Positions 46,489 through 54,557 of a stretch of 64,000 nt of DNA are shown here, one piece after another. Location: NCBI RefSeq assembly GCF_003721515.1, contig NZ_RJJD01000003.1, positions 434,001-498,000 of the forward strand, written 5' to 3'. Below the pieces are notes generated by a model. The model was not told where the DNA came from. It searched no databases and worked only from the letters and a program-made list of their open reading frames with translations. The position numbers and the translations under genes were made by a program. Position 1 is the first letter of the stretch. Every line of letters starts with the position of its first letter. Source of the DNA: Rufibacter latericius (lineage in GTDB: Bacteria; Bacteroidota; Bacteroidia; Cytophagales; Hymenobacteraceae).

Positions 46489-46520
46489 TTGTTATGCGCT
46501 CCGTAAAAGCCGTAACTTTA
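46489..46520 (+). promoter_or_regulatory. Putative promoter of the FMN reductase gene (TTG-N21-TAACTTTA)
   Basis: TTG at 46489-46491 and TAACTTTA at 46513-46520; the last base of the -7 box deviates. The leader to the ATG at 46561 would be about 35 bases. Confidence 0.5.
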
Positions 46521-46560
46521 CCCTCCCCTAAGCTGTTGTAGTTGCTTAAACAAGACCTCC

Positions 46561-47085
46561 ATGATCCTTATCATCTCGGGAACCAACCGGCCTAATTCTA
46601 TCACCCTGAAGGTGGCAACCCTGTACCAGCAACTGTTAGCCTCCAGAGGCCAAACTTCTGAAATCCTGGATCTCCAGGACCTCCCCCTTGATTTTGCATC
46701 GCCTAGTCTGTACAAGAGCGAACTCTATTCACAGGCGTTTCTCTCTCTCAGAAAACGGGTAGCTGACGTTTCCAAGATCGTGTTCATAGTGCCCGAGTAC
46801 AACTGCTCCTTTCCCGGGGTGCTGAAGGCCTTTATCGATGGATTAGAGTACCCCGGAGCCTTGCGCGGAAAGAAAGGGGCACTCGTTGGCCTTTCTACCG
46901 GTGGTCAGGGCGGTAACATCGCCTTAAGTCACCTCACCGATGTCCTTCATTATTGTGGCTTACACGTTTTGGCACAGAAGCCCCGTTTCCCCTACATCCA
47001 TAAGCACATGCAGGAAGGGCAATTCACCAATGCCTTGTACCGACAGTTGCTGGAAGAGCAGATTGAGGAGTTCCTGACTTTTTAG
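46561..47085 (+). CDS. NADPH-dependent FMN reductase family protein
   Basis: A 174-residue flavodoxin-fold protein. ILIISGTNRPNSITLKVATL (residues 2-21) is the family start, whose GTNRPxS loop binds the FMN phosphate. IVFIVPEYNCSFPGVLKAFI (about 72-91) is the classic PEYN flavin-binding segment, and GLSTGGQGG the third loop. It likely reduces FMN, quinones or azo compounds using NAD(P)H. It has its own promoter and lies convergent with ftsZ, separated by a palindrome and a bidirectional terminator. Substrate not predictable. Confidence 0.88.
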   Translation: MILIISGTNRPNSITLKVATLYQQLLASRGQTSEILDLQDLPLDFASPSLYKSELYSQAFLSLRKRVADVSKIVFIVPEYNCSFPGVLKAFIDGLEYPGALRGKKGALVGLSTGGQGGNIALSHLTDVLHYCGLHVLAQKPRFPYIHKHMQEGQFTNALYRQLLEEQIEEFLTF

Positions 47086-47092
47086 AGGTTCC

Positions 47093-47128
47093 GTTTTTCG
47101 CCTCTTTTCTAATAAACTGGCCCAAAGC
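47093..47128. repeat. Dispersed palindrome, copy 13 (degraded)
   Basis: TTTTTCGCCT and GGCCCAAAG arms flank CTTTTCTAATAAAC, just after the FMN reductase stop. Confidence 0.5.
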
Positions 47129-47206
47129 TCTCCTTATAAGCCAATTTGACACTCAGCTCAATCTAAAAGGTGGCAGTTGATTAATCTTTGTTTACAGCAT
47201 ATAAAC

Positions 47207-47251
47207 AAAAAAGAAGCCCTGAAACGCAATCCGTTTCAGGGCTTCTTTTTT
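47207..47251. terminator. Bidirectional terminator after ftsZ, perfect 20-base stem
   Basis: Arms 47207-47226 and 47232-47251 are perfect complements around a 5-base loop, with six A at one end and six T at the other. It serves the convergent ftsZ (minus) and FMN reductase (plus) genes, and so ends the dcw cluster. Confidence 0.9.
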
Positions 47252-47271
47252 GAAAACAGGGCGAAAACGCC
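47240..47271. repeat. Dispersed palindrome, copy 14, touching the ftsZ stop
   Basis: Read on the minus strand: GGCGTTTTCGCC, then CTGTTTTCAAAAAAG, then AAGCC. It overlaps the terminator's right arm and reaches the ftsZ stop codon. Confidence 0.6.
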
Positions 47272-48776
47272 TAGTCTACATTATCGTGCAGGAAACGGTT
47301 GTCTCCTAAAAGCTCGTTATCGTCGTTCAGGTTAAAGCGGGAAATCTTCTGCTCAGCGGAAGGTACCACATTTTCCAGTTGAACGTTTCTACGCAAGTAA
47401 GCTGGCACCTCTAGTTTCTCCTTGATAGAGGCGTCTGAATAAGTATCAGCGCTCAGTCTGCGGAGACGCTCGCGGCGTTCGTCCATTCTGTTCTGTTGCG
47501 GGTCTCTTTCCTGAATAGGTTCAGGGGTTACTACCACCTCTTCTTCGTAAGATGGAGAAACCATGCCAGTTTCAGAATCTAGGTCAAAAACGATTCGGTT
47601 GTTGTTTTCTGTTACCGGAGCTGGTTTGCGCACCGGCTCGTTCGCTACCAATTGGGTAGCAGAAGCAGGTGGCGTCACCGAGTAGGTAGTAGAGATAACC
47701 GGAGCTACTGGCTCTATAACTTCTTCAGTTACTGCCTGAGGCGCAGTCGCTCCAATGGGTCCGGCCTCAATAGACTTTTTTGGGGCTGGCAGGCTTTCAA
47801 TTTCCCGCGCAAAACCCGTCGCAATCACCGTTACCCGGATGCTGGTTCCCAAAGTAGAATCAATGCCGTGGCCAAAGATCACCTCAGAGTCATCACCCGC
47901 TTTCTCCTGGATGTAATCCGTGATCTCAGTCAGTTCATCCATCTCCAGTTCAGCCTGATCACCAGACATGATGGAAAGGAGGATTTTCTGAGCACCATGA
48001 ATATCTGTGTTGTTCAGCAACGGAGAAGACAGAGATTCTTCAGCGGCACGAAGAGCTCTGTTTTCGCCTTCGGTGATGGCAGAACCCATCACGGCAGCTC
48101 CAGAGTCTTTCATTACCGTCTTCACGTCTTCAAAGTCCACGTTCACCTCAGATGTTACCGTGATGATCTCAGCGATGGACTTGGCGGCGGTGGTTAAGAC
48201 GTTATCTGCTTTGGCAAACGCCGCCCGGATAGGCAGGTTCCCGAACATTTCACGCAATTTGTCATTGAGGATAACCAAGACGGTATCACAGTTCTCGCTG
48301 AGTTCTTTGATCCCGTTGTCAGCAGCCGTACGTTTCTTGCGTCCTTCAAAAGCGAAAGGAGCCGTCACGATGCCTACTGTGAGGATGTCCATTTCCTTGG
48401 CCACTTTGGCAATCACCGGGGCAGCACCGGTACCGGTTCCGCCACCCATCCCTGCCGTTATGAAGACCATTTTGGTATGGGCCCCTAACAGTTCTCTGAT
48501 TTCTTCCTTGCTTTCCAAGGCAGCCTGCTTGCCACGCTCCGGGTTAGCCCCAGCACCCAACCCTTCGGTCAAGGTGGTCCCGATCTGGAGTTTGTTTGGC
48601 ACACTGCTGCTTTTCAACGCTTGTTCATCGGTATTGCACACCACAAACTCCACGTCCTTAATGCCTTGGTTGAACATGTGGTTCACGGCATTGCTTCCTC
48701 CCCCGCCAACACCAATTACCTTGATGATGGATTTGGAGTGTGATGGCACATCAAACTTATACGATGAAAAACTCAT
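47271..48776 (-). CDS. ftsZ: Cell division protein FtsZ
   Basis: The tubulin-like GTPase that forms the cytokinetic ring. 501 residues, longer than the roughly 380 of E. coli. GVGGGGSNAVNHM binds nucleotide, GGGTGTGAAPVIAKVAKE is the tubulin signature loop, and ILNDKLREMFGN and the T7-loop region follow normally. After the GTPase core (to about residue 335) comes a roughly 150-residue proline-, valine- and threonine-rich linker, then the conserved C-terminal peptide VPAYLRRN that binds FtsA, followed by about 35 further residues. It is the last gene of the dcw cluster, 23 bases after ftsA. Confidence 0.97.
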   Translation of the reverse strand: MSFSSYKFDVPSHSKSIIKVIGVGGGGSNAVNHMFNQGIKDVEFVVCNTDEQALKSSSVPNKLQIGTTLTEGLGAGANPERGKQAALESKEEIRELLGAHTKMVFITAGMGGGTGTGAAPVIAKVAKEMDILTVGIVTAPFAFEGRKKRTAADNGIKELSENCDTVLVILNDKLREMFGNLPIRAAFAKADNVLTTAAKSIAEIITVTSEVNVDFEDVKTVMKDSGAAVMGSAITEGENRALRAAEESLSSPLLNNTDIHGAQKILLSIMSGDQAELEMDELTEITDYIQEKAGDDSEVIFGHGIDSTLGTSIRVTVIATGFAREIESLPAPKKSIEAGPIGATAPQAVTEEVIEPVAPVISTTYSVTPPASATQLVANEPVRKPAPVTENNNRIVFDLDSETGMVSPSYEEEVVVTPEPIQERDPQQNRMDERRERLRRLSADTYSDASIKEKLEVPAYLRRNVQLENVVPSAEQKISRFNLNDDNELLGDNRFLHDNVD

Positions 48777-48799
48777 GTTATCTCTCCTGAAATTACGCG

Positions 48800-50134
48800 T
48801 TAATAGTTCTGTTGCTTATCGTCAAAATCATCGATCAGCATGCCTTTGGTGCGTTCGAAGATCTTCTTGAAGAAGTCACTTCCTCCGCCACCACTTGGTT
48901 TCTGAACTGGTTTAGCCTCATTGGTGCTCCGCACCACCGGAGTATTCGCCATCTCTGTGTAGCGGTTCACCCGCTCATCCAGGGCTTGGTAACCAGCCAG
49001 TACCAGACCAACGGTAGTTGCAAACATGGGGCTTTTCACAGAGTCTATCTTGCTCTTACCCAAATGCTCGTTCGGATAACCGATACGGGCATCAAGGCCT
49101 GTCAAGTACTCTACTAATTGCACCAGGTTCTGCAGTTGCGCACCGCCTCCGGTAATCACAACGCCTGCCGCCAGTTGATTGGCATACCCGCTTCTAACAA
49201 TTTCTGAGTAAACGAGTTCAACAATTTCCTCCATTCTTGCCTCAATTATGAAAGCAAGGTTTTTCAAGGAGATCTCTTTAGGGGTCCGGTCACGCAAGCC
49301 AGGGATGGAAACGATCTCATTATCAGAGGCTTCGTCTGCAATCGCCTTCCCAAAACGCACCTTCAGTTGCTCGGCTTGGTTTTGCATCACCATGCACCCT
49401 TGTTTGATGTCTGAGGTGATGATGTTGCCCCCAAACGGAAGCACCGCGGTGTGACGGATGATGTTGTCTTTGAAAATTGCCAGGTCAGTAGTACCACCTC
49501 CAATGTCTATCAAAGCAACACCGGCCTCACGCTCTTCTTCGCTCAGCACCGACATGCATGACGCCAATGGCTCCAGAATCAGTTGATCAATCTCCAGACC
49601 GGCGCGGGTGATGCACTTGGTGATATTGTTCACCGCATTTGACTGGGCCGTGATGATGTGGAAGTTGCCCTCCAGTCGCACGCCAGACATACCAACCGGA
49701 TCCATGATGCCATCTTCGTAATCCACTTTGTAGTCCTGTGGCATCACGTGAATGATCTCGCTCCCTGGAGGGGTAACCAGACGGTACATGTCATTGGTAA
49801 GACGGTTCACGTCTTCCACGGTGATCTCGCTGTCCAGGGAAGTGCGCGTGATGCTGCCGTTGTGCTGCAGACTCTTGATGTGCTGCCCGGCAATACCAAC
49901 GTTCACTACCTTTATGTCAATACCAGATTGCTCCTCTGCCTGTCTTATCGCTTTACGGATGGCTTCAACGGTTTTGTCAATGTTGCTTACCATGCCCCGC
50001 ACTACTCCTTCAGAAACCGCTTTCCCCAAGCCAAGGATCTCTAGCTTGCCGTATTCATTTTTCCTTCCTACCAGCGCGCAAATTTTGGTTGTTCCAATGT
50101 CTAAGCCTACAACTATTTTGTCGTTCTGCGTCAT
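48800..50134 (-). CDS. ftsA: Cell division protein FtsA
   Basis: The actin-like membrane tether of FtsZ. 444 residues. IVVGLDIGTTKICALVGR is the phosphate-1 region, GVALIDIGGGTTDLAIF phosphate 2 and AAGVVITGGGAQLQNL the adenosine motif; the SHS2/1C domain lies between them (about residues 85-165). The C-terminus (SDFFKKIFERTKGMLIDDF) is an amphipathic helix expected to bind the inner membrane. It begins nine bases after ftsQ and ends 23 bases before ftsZ, so all three are cotranscribed. Confidence 0.96.
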   Translation of the reverse strand: MTQNDKIVVGLDIGTTKICALVGRKNEYGKLEILGLGKAVSEGVVRGMVSNIDKTVEAIRKAIRQAEEQSGIDIKVVNVGIAGQHIKSLQHNGSITRTSLDSEITVEDVNRLTNDMYRLVTPPGSEIIHVMPQDYKVDYEDGIMDPVGMSGVRLEGNFHIITAQSNAVNNITKCITRAGLEIDQLILEPLASCMSVLSEEEREAGVALIDIGGGTTDLAIFKDNIIRHTAVLPFGGNIITSDIKQGCMVMQNQAEQLKVRFGKAIADEASDNEIVSIPGLRDRTPKEISLKNLAFIIEARMEEIVELVYSEIVRSGYANQLAAGVVITGGGAQLQNLVQLVEYLTGLDARIGYPNEHLGKSKIDSVKSPMFATTVGLVLAGYQALDERVNRYTEMANTPVVRSTNEAKPVQKPSGGGGSDFFKKIFERTKGMLIDDFDDKQQNY

Positions 50135-50143
50135 GTTATTTAA

Positions 50144-50902
50144 CTATTCACAAATAATCTGATCCTTGTATTCTACATTCAAGCGGCTGTACTTGTCCCA
50201 GCCCACTACCGGCATCACTTCTTTGTAGAAGATGAAAAGCTTTTTAAACTTCTCGGGCACATTGACCGGTTTCCCGAACTCAATGCGCTGATCTCCTACC
50301 TGCGTCAGGAAACTCACCTTGCCGTTCTGGTCTATGTCCATCAGGGCTAACTGGGCGTTCCAAAACGCGTCTTTTTCAATGTACCGTAGCAGAGACAAAT
50401 ATGCGATGCCCGCCGAGTCCTGAAAAAAAGAGCTGGCCTTGGATGTCTCGACTGAGGTTGTCACAGGAATGACATGGGCCGTGTAAAGCGATGACAAAGG
50501 CAGTTGATTTCCTTCCTCATCCAGATACACGTCCTTTTCAGTGCTTAGCAACCTGGCTATGGGCCGGTTTTGCTGTATAGAGACATTGATATTTCCCTCC
50601 AGATCACGAGAGACCTCCGCCTGCCTCACAAATTTATGCGATTTAATCCGCATTTCCAGACGCTTGAGATCAATCTCCTCTTTTTTCATTCCGGTGAGCG
50701 GCTGACTTCCATTTCGGGTCAGCAGCGCCATTACTTCCGATTCACTAAGAAAGTAATTGTTATACTCATTATCAATTTTAATATTAACTTTTTTACATAT
50801 TTTTCCCTCTTGTCTTGCCTTAGAAAAACCTGCCAAAAAAACAAATCCCCCCATGCAAAATACCGCAAATAGAAGCGCTTTAACCTTTCTATTCCAATAC
50901 AT
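50144..50902 (-). CDS. ftsQ: Cell division protein FtsQ/DivIB
   Basis: A single-pass divisome protein with a periplasmic POTRA domain. 252 residues: a short basic cytoplasmic start (MYWNRK), one membrane helix (ALLFAVFCMGGFVFLAGF, about residues 9-26), then POTRA (KVNIKIDNEYNNYFLSESEV to ISIQQ-type strands around NINVSIQQNRPIARLL) and the beta domain. Identification relies on the position between murC and ftsA plus this architecture, since FtsQ sequences diverge strongly. Its start overlaps murC by 14 bases. Confidence 0.9.
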   Translation of the reverse strand: MYWNRKVKALLFAVFCMGGFVFLAGFSKARQEGKICKKVNIKIDNEYNNYFLSESEVMALLTRNGSQPLTGMKKEEIDLKRLEMRIKSHKFVRQAEVSRDLEGNINVSIQQNRPIARLLSTEKDVYLDEEGNQLPLSSLYTAHVIPVTTSVETSKASSFFQDSAGIAYLSLLRYIEKDAFWNAQLALMDIDQNGKVSFLTQVGDQRIEFGKPVNVPEKFKKLFIFYKEVMPVVGWDKYSRLNVEYKDQIICE

Positions 50903-52295
50903 GGTCCATTTCCTCCAGTAATCGTTTGATCTCGGGCACCAGGGTATCTATATCTCCGGCACCCACGGTAGCCAACACATTATAATCCAAATCTTTAGCC
51001 AATAGCTCCAAGGCTTCCTTTTTAGTCAAAAGGAGCTTGTCTGCGGTAAGCTGTTCAAACAACAGAGCCGATGTCACGCCGGGAATAGGTATTTCCCGGG
51101 CAGGATAAATATCCAAGAGCCATACCTCATCCGCGAGGCTCAAGCTTCGGGCAAATCCTTCTAAAAAGTCGCGGGTGCGAGTAAATAAGTGGGGTTGAAA
51201 AATTACCCTCAGCCGCTGCCCCGGATACAACGCCCTTACCGATTGAAGGAACGCCTCTATCTCTCTGGGGTGGTGAGCATAATCGTCTAAATATACTCTT
51301 TTTTCTGACGAATATACTTTTTCGAACCGCCTTTTTACGCCCGTGTATTCTGAAAATCCCGCTATAATTTTTTCTGCGGAAACTCCCAACAGGGAAACTG
51401 CCTGAGCGGCCGCCAAAGCATTCTCCACGTTATGAAAACCGGGCACCTGCAAAGCAGTCTGGGGCAGCAGTAAGTTCCTTCCCTCAGCCGAAAATTTCAT
51501 GGTACCATTGGAAATTTTCACGTCTATAGCACGTAACTCCTCATCCTCAAGACCATACCGAATCACGGTCACCGAAGAATCTACCGCCTCGGCCAGGCTT
51601 TGGTCAGCGGTATGGTTGAGCAACAGGTAGCCGTTGGGTTTGATTTGCCGCACAAACTGCCGGAACGACTCTACCAAGGCCTCTTTCTGCCCATAAATAT
51701 CCAAATGGTCTGGGTCAGTGGAGGTGACAATGGCAATATCTGGGTGCAGGGTCAGGAACGAGCGATCGTACTCATCAGCCTCTACCACGCACAAGGCCCG
51801 CTCTTCCTCTTGGTTGGGAAGCAGCAGGTTTGACCCAAGATCAGTTGAAATACCCCCTAAAAAGGCGGAGGTGGAAACCCCGGCATGGTGCAACAAGTGC
51901 GCCACCATAGAGGATGTCGTCGTTTTGCCGTGCGTTCCGGCCACAGCCACCAGGTATTGGTCGTGAGTGAGGAGCCCCAGCACCTGGGAGCGCTTCATGA
52001 GGGTGAACCCCTCGCGTTCCAGGTATTGACGCTCAGCGTGAGAAACCGGAACAGCCGGGGTCAAAACCACCAGCGTTTCGGGCTTGTTTTCCCGAAAAGA
52101 GGCCGGAATCAGCTGCACATCATCCTCAAAATGGATGGTTGCTCCCTCCTCTTCCAGTTTTTGAGTAAGCGGCGTGGGAGTCTTGTCGTAACCGGCCACG
52201 GTAAAGCCCTTGGCCAGAAACCAACGGGCGATAGCGCTCATGCCAATTCCCCCGATGCCCAGAAAATAGATATGCCGGTATTGATGTAGGTTCAT
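50889..52295 (-). CDS. murC: UDP-N-acetylmuramate--L-alanine ligase
   Basis: Adds L-alanine to UDP-MurNAc, the first amino-acid step of peptidoglycan precursor synthesis. 468 residues in three Mur-ligase domains: FLGIGGIGMSAIARWFLAKG (UDP binding), AVAGTHGKTTTSSMVAHLLH (ATP P-loop), and VYLDDYAHHPREIEAFLQSV in the C-terminal domain. It overlaps murG by four bases (ATGA) and ftsQ by 14. A stretch at 52077-52107 matches the dispersed palindrome closely but encodes the ordinary sequence PASFRENKPE, so the protein is undisturbed. Confidence 0.97.
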   Translation of the reverse strand: MNLHQYRHIYFLGIGGIGMSAIARWFLAKGFTVAGYDKTPTPLTQKLEEEGATIHFEDDVQLIPASFRENKPETLVVLTPAVPVSHAERQYLEREGFTLMKRSQVLGLLTHDQYLVAVAGTHGKTTTSSMVAHLLHHAGVSTSAFLGGISTDLGSNLLLPNQEEERALCVVEADEYDRSFLTLHPDIAIVTSTDPDHLDIYGQKEALVESFRQFVRQIKPNGYLLLNHTADQSLAEAVDSSVTVIRYGLEDEELRAIDVKISNGTMKFSAEGRNLLLPQTALQVPGFHNVENALAAAQAVSLLGVSAEKIIAGFSEYTGVKRRFEKVYSSEKRVYLDDYAHHPREIEAFLQSVRALYPGQRLRVIFQPHLFTRTRDFLEGFARSLSLADEVWLLDIYPAREIPIPGVTSALLFEQLTADKLLLTKKEALELLAKDLDYNVLATVGAGDIDTLVPEIKRLLEEMDHVLE

Positions 52296-53398
52296 GAGGC
52301 CAGTTTCAAAAGTTCCTGAACAATGGTTTCAGTCGCCTGCGGTTTCGCCAATTTAGCGATGTTGTCGCGCAAGGTTTGCTGTTGGGCAGGGTTGGCGGCC
52401 AACGCGAAAGCAGCATCCCACAATTTTTGAGAGGCTTCAAAGTCTTTTACCAGTACCGCGGCGTCTTTTTGCACCAAGGCCATGGCGTTTTTGGTCTGGT
52501 GGTCTTCGGCCACATTGGGCGAAGGCACCAGAATAGACGGTTTTTTGGCTAGGCAAAGCTCAGAGATAGACAATGCCCCGGCGCGGGAAATCACCACATC
52601 AGCGGCGGCATACGCCAAATCCATTCGTTTGATGAAATCACTGGCCTTGATCTGGTCTGCCGGATACTCCTTGGCCGAAGCCTCGGCTGTAGGGAAGTAT
52701 GCTTTCCCGGTTTGCCAAATGAGGTTATAACCCGCTTGTTGGATTTTCTGCAGGGCTTTCTCGGTGCTCTGGTTCAGGGTACGCGCGCCCAGGCTTCCTC
52801 CTATCACCAAAAAAGTCAACCGGTCTGGGTTCAATCCGAAGTACTGCATGGCTTCAGCCCGTTTTCCTTCTAATTCGGTGATATCACGCCGAACTGGGTT
52901 TCCGGTCAGCACGATTTTAGCACTAGGGAAATATTTATACATGCTGTCATAGGCCACGCAGACTTTGTCTACTTTATTGGCCAGCAGCTTATTAGTGATA
53001 CCCGCGTGAGAATTCTGCTCCTGAATTAGGGATGGAATATTCATTTTGGTAGCGGCATACAGCAACGGGCCACTCGCGTAACCACCTACCCCTACCACTG
53101 CATCTGGCTTGAAGTCTTTGATGATTTTGTAGGCCTTCCGGATGCTGGAAATCACCTTCAAGGGAAAAGAAAGGTTGTCTACCGTCAGGCGGCGTTGCAG
53201 CCCGCTGATCCAGAGACCAATGATTTTATAACCGGCCTCGGGCACCCGCGTCATCTCCATGCGGCCCTGGGCACCCACAAACAGGATCTCAGCCGATGGG
53301 TGCAGCCTCTTGATCTCATTCGCGATGGCCACGGCCGGATAGATATGCCCGCCCGTGCCCCCGCCGCTAATGATGAATCTGTATTGTTTCTCAGGCAT
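52292..53398 (-). CDS. murG: UDP-N-acetylglucosamine:lipid I transferase MurG
   Basis: Adds GlcNAc to lipid I to give lipid II at the inner face of the membrane. 368 residues, GT28 fold. ISGGGTGGHIYPAVAIANEI holds the first glycine loop, VGVGGYASGPLLYAA the second, and VIGGSLGARTLNQS the third; ISRAGALSISELCLAKKPSI is the donor-binding region and VAEDHQTKNA the conserved loop that follows. It overlaps ftsW by eight bases and murC by four. Confidence 0.97.
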   Translation of the reverse strand: MPEKQYRFIISGGGTGGHIYPAVAIANEIKRLHPSAEILFVGAQGRMEMTRVPEAGYKIIGLWISGLQRRLTVDNLSFPLKVISSIRKAYKIIKDFKPDAVVGVGGYASGPLLYAATKMNIPSLIQEQNSHAGITNKLLANKVDKVCVAYDSMYKYFPSAKIVLTGNPVRRDITELEGKRAEAMQYFGLNPDRLTFLVIGGSLGARTLNQSTEKALQKIQQAGYNLIWQTGKAYFPTAEASAKEYPADQIKASDFIKRMDLAYAAADVVISRAGALSISELCLAKKPSILVPSPNVAEDHQTKNAMALVQKDAAVLVKDFEASQKLWDAAFALAANPAQQQTLRDNIAKLAKPQATETIVQELLKLAS

Positions 53399-54557
53399 GC
53401 GTCAACACATTTGCGGGTTTGTTGGTCGTGGGTGCGGCGGCCAGTTTGGCTTCATGCTCGCTACGGCTCACACTCAGGATAATCCCGATGGAAATTCCGG
53501 TGAAGATTAGGGAGGTTCCCCCCATACTCAGGAGCGGCAGTGGCAGACCGGTAATCGGGCCCAACCCCACAGCTACGCCCATGTTCACCATGGCCTGAAT
53601 GACCAGACTAAAGCTGATCCCCGCCGAAAGTAACCCGCCGAAGGCCCCCAAACTGTTGGTCACCGCCATCATGCCCCGGTACAGGAAGGCCAGGTACAGG
53701 AAGAGAATCACAGCGCCTCCTAGCATGCCGTATTCCTCGATGATGATGGCGTAAATAAAGTCTGAGTAGGGGTGCGGAAGCACGTTTCGTTGGTCTGAGT
53801 TTCCGGGCCCTTTTCCCAAAACCCCGCCCGTAGCAATGGCAATGTAGGACTGCTCTAACTGGAAGACGGTCTGGTCTTCGTCCATGAAGTTCCTGATCCG
53901 GCTCATGGCAGTATCGGCTCGCTGCCCAAACACTATCCCGATGCCTCCGAACAGAACACCAATCGCAATCATAGTCATGATGGATTTCATAGGAATCCGG
54001 CCGATGAACATCAAAAGAAGGCAGGTCAGAAACAGGAGCAAGCCGGTGGAAATGTTACTCATCGCGATCAAACCGCAAATTGTACCGCTCCATAAAAACA
54101 ACGGAATCAAGGTTTGCTTGGAATCAATGTCCATCTGGCGCTTGCTCAAGATGCTGGCCAGGTAAGAGATCAAGGCTAGTTTGGCTAAATCCGAAGGCTG
54201 GAACGTCTGGTTGATCACCGGAATGGTGAGCCAGCGCGAAGCCTCGTTGATGTTGGAGCCTTTCAGGTAGGTATAGATCAGCAACGGCACCGAGAAAATC
54301 AGTGCCAGCAAGCTCAACTTAGCGTAGTAACGGTAGTTGATTTTATGCGCAAGCCACACAAAGGCTAACCCGATGAAAATTAAGCTAGAATGCTTGAAAA
54401 GGTAATATTCGGTGTTGCCGCCCATCTTTTTGTACGCCAGCGTACCGGTAGCTGAGTACACTACGGCAATACTGATGAGCCCGAAAGTCAGGACGATTCC
54501 CCACAGAATCGGGTCGCCTTTGAGGTTATCGCGAAGCCAGTTTTTGACAGGGGTCAT
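53391..54557 (-). CDS. ftsW: SEDS-family glycan polymerase FtsW
   Basis: The septal peptidoglycan polymerase partner of FtsI. 388 residues with about ten membrane helices. WLTIPVINQTFQPSDLAKLA includes the QPSDLAK-type motif that holds the essential acid. GKGPGNSDQRNVLPHPYSDF and IIEEYGMLGGAVILFLYL are hallmark loops, and GPITGLPLPLLSMGGTSLIF is the C-terminal signature. Context in the dcw cluster separates it from RodA. The gene overlaps murD by four bases and murG by eight. Confidence 0.96.
   Translation of the reverse strand: MTPVKNWLRDNLKGDPILWGIVLTFGLISIAVVYSATGTLAYKKMGGNTEYYLFKHSSLIFIGLAFVWLAHKINYRYYAKLSLLALIFSVPLLIYTYLKGSNINEASRWLTIPVINQTFQPSDLAKLALISYLASILSKRQMDIDSKQTLIPLFLWSGTICGLIAMSNISTGLLLFLTCLLLMFIGRIPMKSIMTMIAIGVLFGGIGIVFGQRADTAMSRIRNFMDEDQTVFQLEQSYIAIATGGVLGKGPGNSDQRNVLPHPYSDFIYAIIIEEYGMLGGAVILFLYLAFLYRGMMAVTNSLGAFGGLLSAGISFSLVIQAMVNMGVAVGLGPITGLPLPLLSMGGTSLIFTGISIGIILSVSRSEHEAKLAAAPTTNKPANVLTHA

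Noticed and set aside
48007..48870. A 287-codon open frame on the plus strand opposite ftsZ and the end of ftsA.
   Set aside because: It is the mirror of strongly conserved genes, has low-complexity Ser/Thr/Leu composition and no family resemblance.
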